NCBI GenBank assembly: GCA_003833135.1
Contig: QZLH01001001.1
Span: 7,249 to 37,635 of the forward strand
Direction of reading: 5' to 3'
From: Oehlia diaphana
Lineage: Eukaryota > Glomeromycota > Glomeromycetes > Glomerales > Glomeraceae
DNA length: 30,387 nt
Shown: piece after piece, positions 29,425-30,387 of the stretch
How positions within the stretch are numbered: the first letter of the stretch is position 1
How the letters are laid out: each line of letters opens with the position of its first letter
Made by a program: the position numbers and the translations under genes
Notes under the pieces: generated by a model
Databases searched by the model: none
The model's input: the letters and a program-made list of their open reading frames with translations, nothing else
What the model was told of the DNA's origin: nothing

Positions 29425-30387
29425 TATAAATTTAGCTTTTGGTAGCCGTACTAATATTCTCTGAATTTGAAGAATTTAATGATCAACACAAAAATGATTT
29501 GTATAGATGATCGGCGTATTGACGCTTTGCTAGTTGGTTAATCATTGCAGCGAATAAACATGCTACTAGGCGTGTGCAGACATTTGATTGATGACGTTAT
29601 ATCTCAAGTAAGCTGCACCATGTTATGTTGCGTCGTTGACGTGACTATACGTAAATTCATACGTCTTGACATATCAAAATATAAATAAGTCATTCAAAGA
29701 AAAAGTACCGTTAAGTCCTGAAAGTAAGAATATGCATGATTTAACCGTCATACTTCATATATACACGATTTGTACAGTGATCATCCATATTTTGCATTAA
29801 AGTTTAAATTTAAATAATACTGTATGACTGCTGAGGCTTAGCAAAATTTTATTCTTTTTGTAAATATGCAGCAACTAAACAAACTAATTTTCCCAAATAG
29901 TGTTATAATATAAAATATTTCTTTTTTTTTTCTCCAATAAATTAGTTATCTTCAGGCAACTATTATTAAGAGAGGTAATATATGAGTTGAACTATGTTGA
30001 AATTTGGACGAAATGCACCAAAAAGTTGTCATTTGATATCATCGTCACCCGATGCACAACATGTTCCTATGCATGTGAAATGTTTTTTTTTTTGAAAATC
30101 CAAATATTTTCAAACTTAATTGTTATAAATTTATTAAAATAAGCAATTTGGCATTTTTATTATAAAATTGCATGTATAAATATATACTGTACATATATCC
30201 TCATTATTTAAAAAAATTAATTATTAACAATGATACTAATATAATAAGTAATTATTTCATTCTGCAGGAACACACATATACCCTGTATTTAAATTAGCTT
30301 AAATAAATACTATAGTTATTCTCGCCTTTTTCTTTTTCTTTTTTTTTTTTTTTTTGAAATAATCAGGAGACTTTTTTTACGTGTTTC
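29425..30387. other. non-coding stretch to window end
   Basis: AT-rich with T runs near 29923 and 30337. I see no supported exon or repeat. The window ends here without a recognisable gene border. Confidence 0.4.

Noticed and set aside
1..30387. CRISPR arrays, bacterial operons, rRNA
   Set aside because: No regularly spaced repeats, ribosome-binding sites or conserved rRNA words were seen. The sequence is eukaryotic in character.

Overview
The window is very AT-rich eukaryotic DNA with short exons, GT..AG introns (donors such as GTAAGT and GTATGC), TATA boxes about 60-130 bases ahead of start codons, and several small inverted-repeat transposons. Together with short CaaX-ended peptides, a Myb/SANT-like exon set and an F-box-like exon, this suggests a fungus. 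An arbuscular mycorrhizal (Glomeromycotina, Rhizophagus-like) genome is my best guess, but that is inference. No rRNA, tRNA, CRISPR or bacterial-type operon was seen. Because genes are split into exons of 20-470 bases, most gene models were built by hand from splice sites and frame. They are graded accordingly.

The outstanding region is about 17130-26985: four head-to-tail copies of a 2.5-2.8 kb unit. Each carries, on the + strand behind a conserved TATAAATA box, an intact 32-residue reading frame ending in Cys-Ser-Ile-Met and a stop. That is a textbook farnesylation (CaaX) ending on a very short precursor, as in fungal lipopeptide mating pheromones. Across the four copies every change in codons 1-12 alters the amino acid, while all six changed codons among 13-32 are silent. 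The last 20 residues are therefore identical and look selected at protein level. A second conserved TATA block lies about 0.7 kb upstream in each unit. Unit 1 has an inverted downstream segment, and units 2 and 3 have each gained a small transposon.

Left part (1-10210): a degenerate MITE (131-312); a minus-strand exon (1640-1817) that is a paralogue of the second exon of the two-exon gene at 9414-10209; a hairpin (2185-2269); an exact 69-bp duplication; a minus-strand gene remnant (5838-6365); a TA-flanked pogo-like MITE (6452-6649); an F-box-like exon (8278); and diverged 0.3-kb repeats (8430-9240).

Middle (10210-17130): a minus-strand gene fragment (10788-11089), an Asn-rich minus-strand protein (11986-12543), a small secreted-protein candidate (14825-15076) and a further minus-strand exon (15671-15769), separated by long non-coding AT-rich stretches.

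Right part (27000-30387): a minus-strand four-exon Myb/SANT-like gene with one in-frame stop, sharing a TATA region with a divergent 22-residue membrane micropeptide. These are followed by two small hAT-like elements with exact 8-bp target duplications, one nested in an older inverted repeat. If the CaaX peptides are pheromones, this is a clustered pheromone-precursor locus next to a Myb-like gene. No receptor or homeodomain mating-type gene was recognised in the window.
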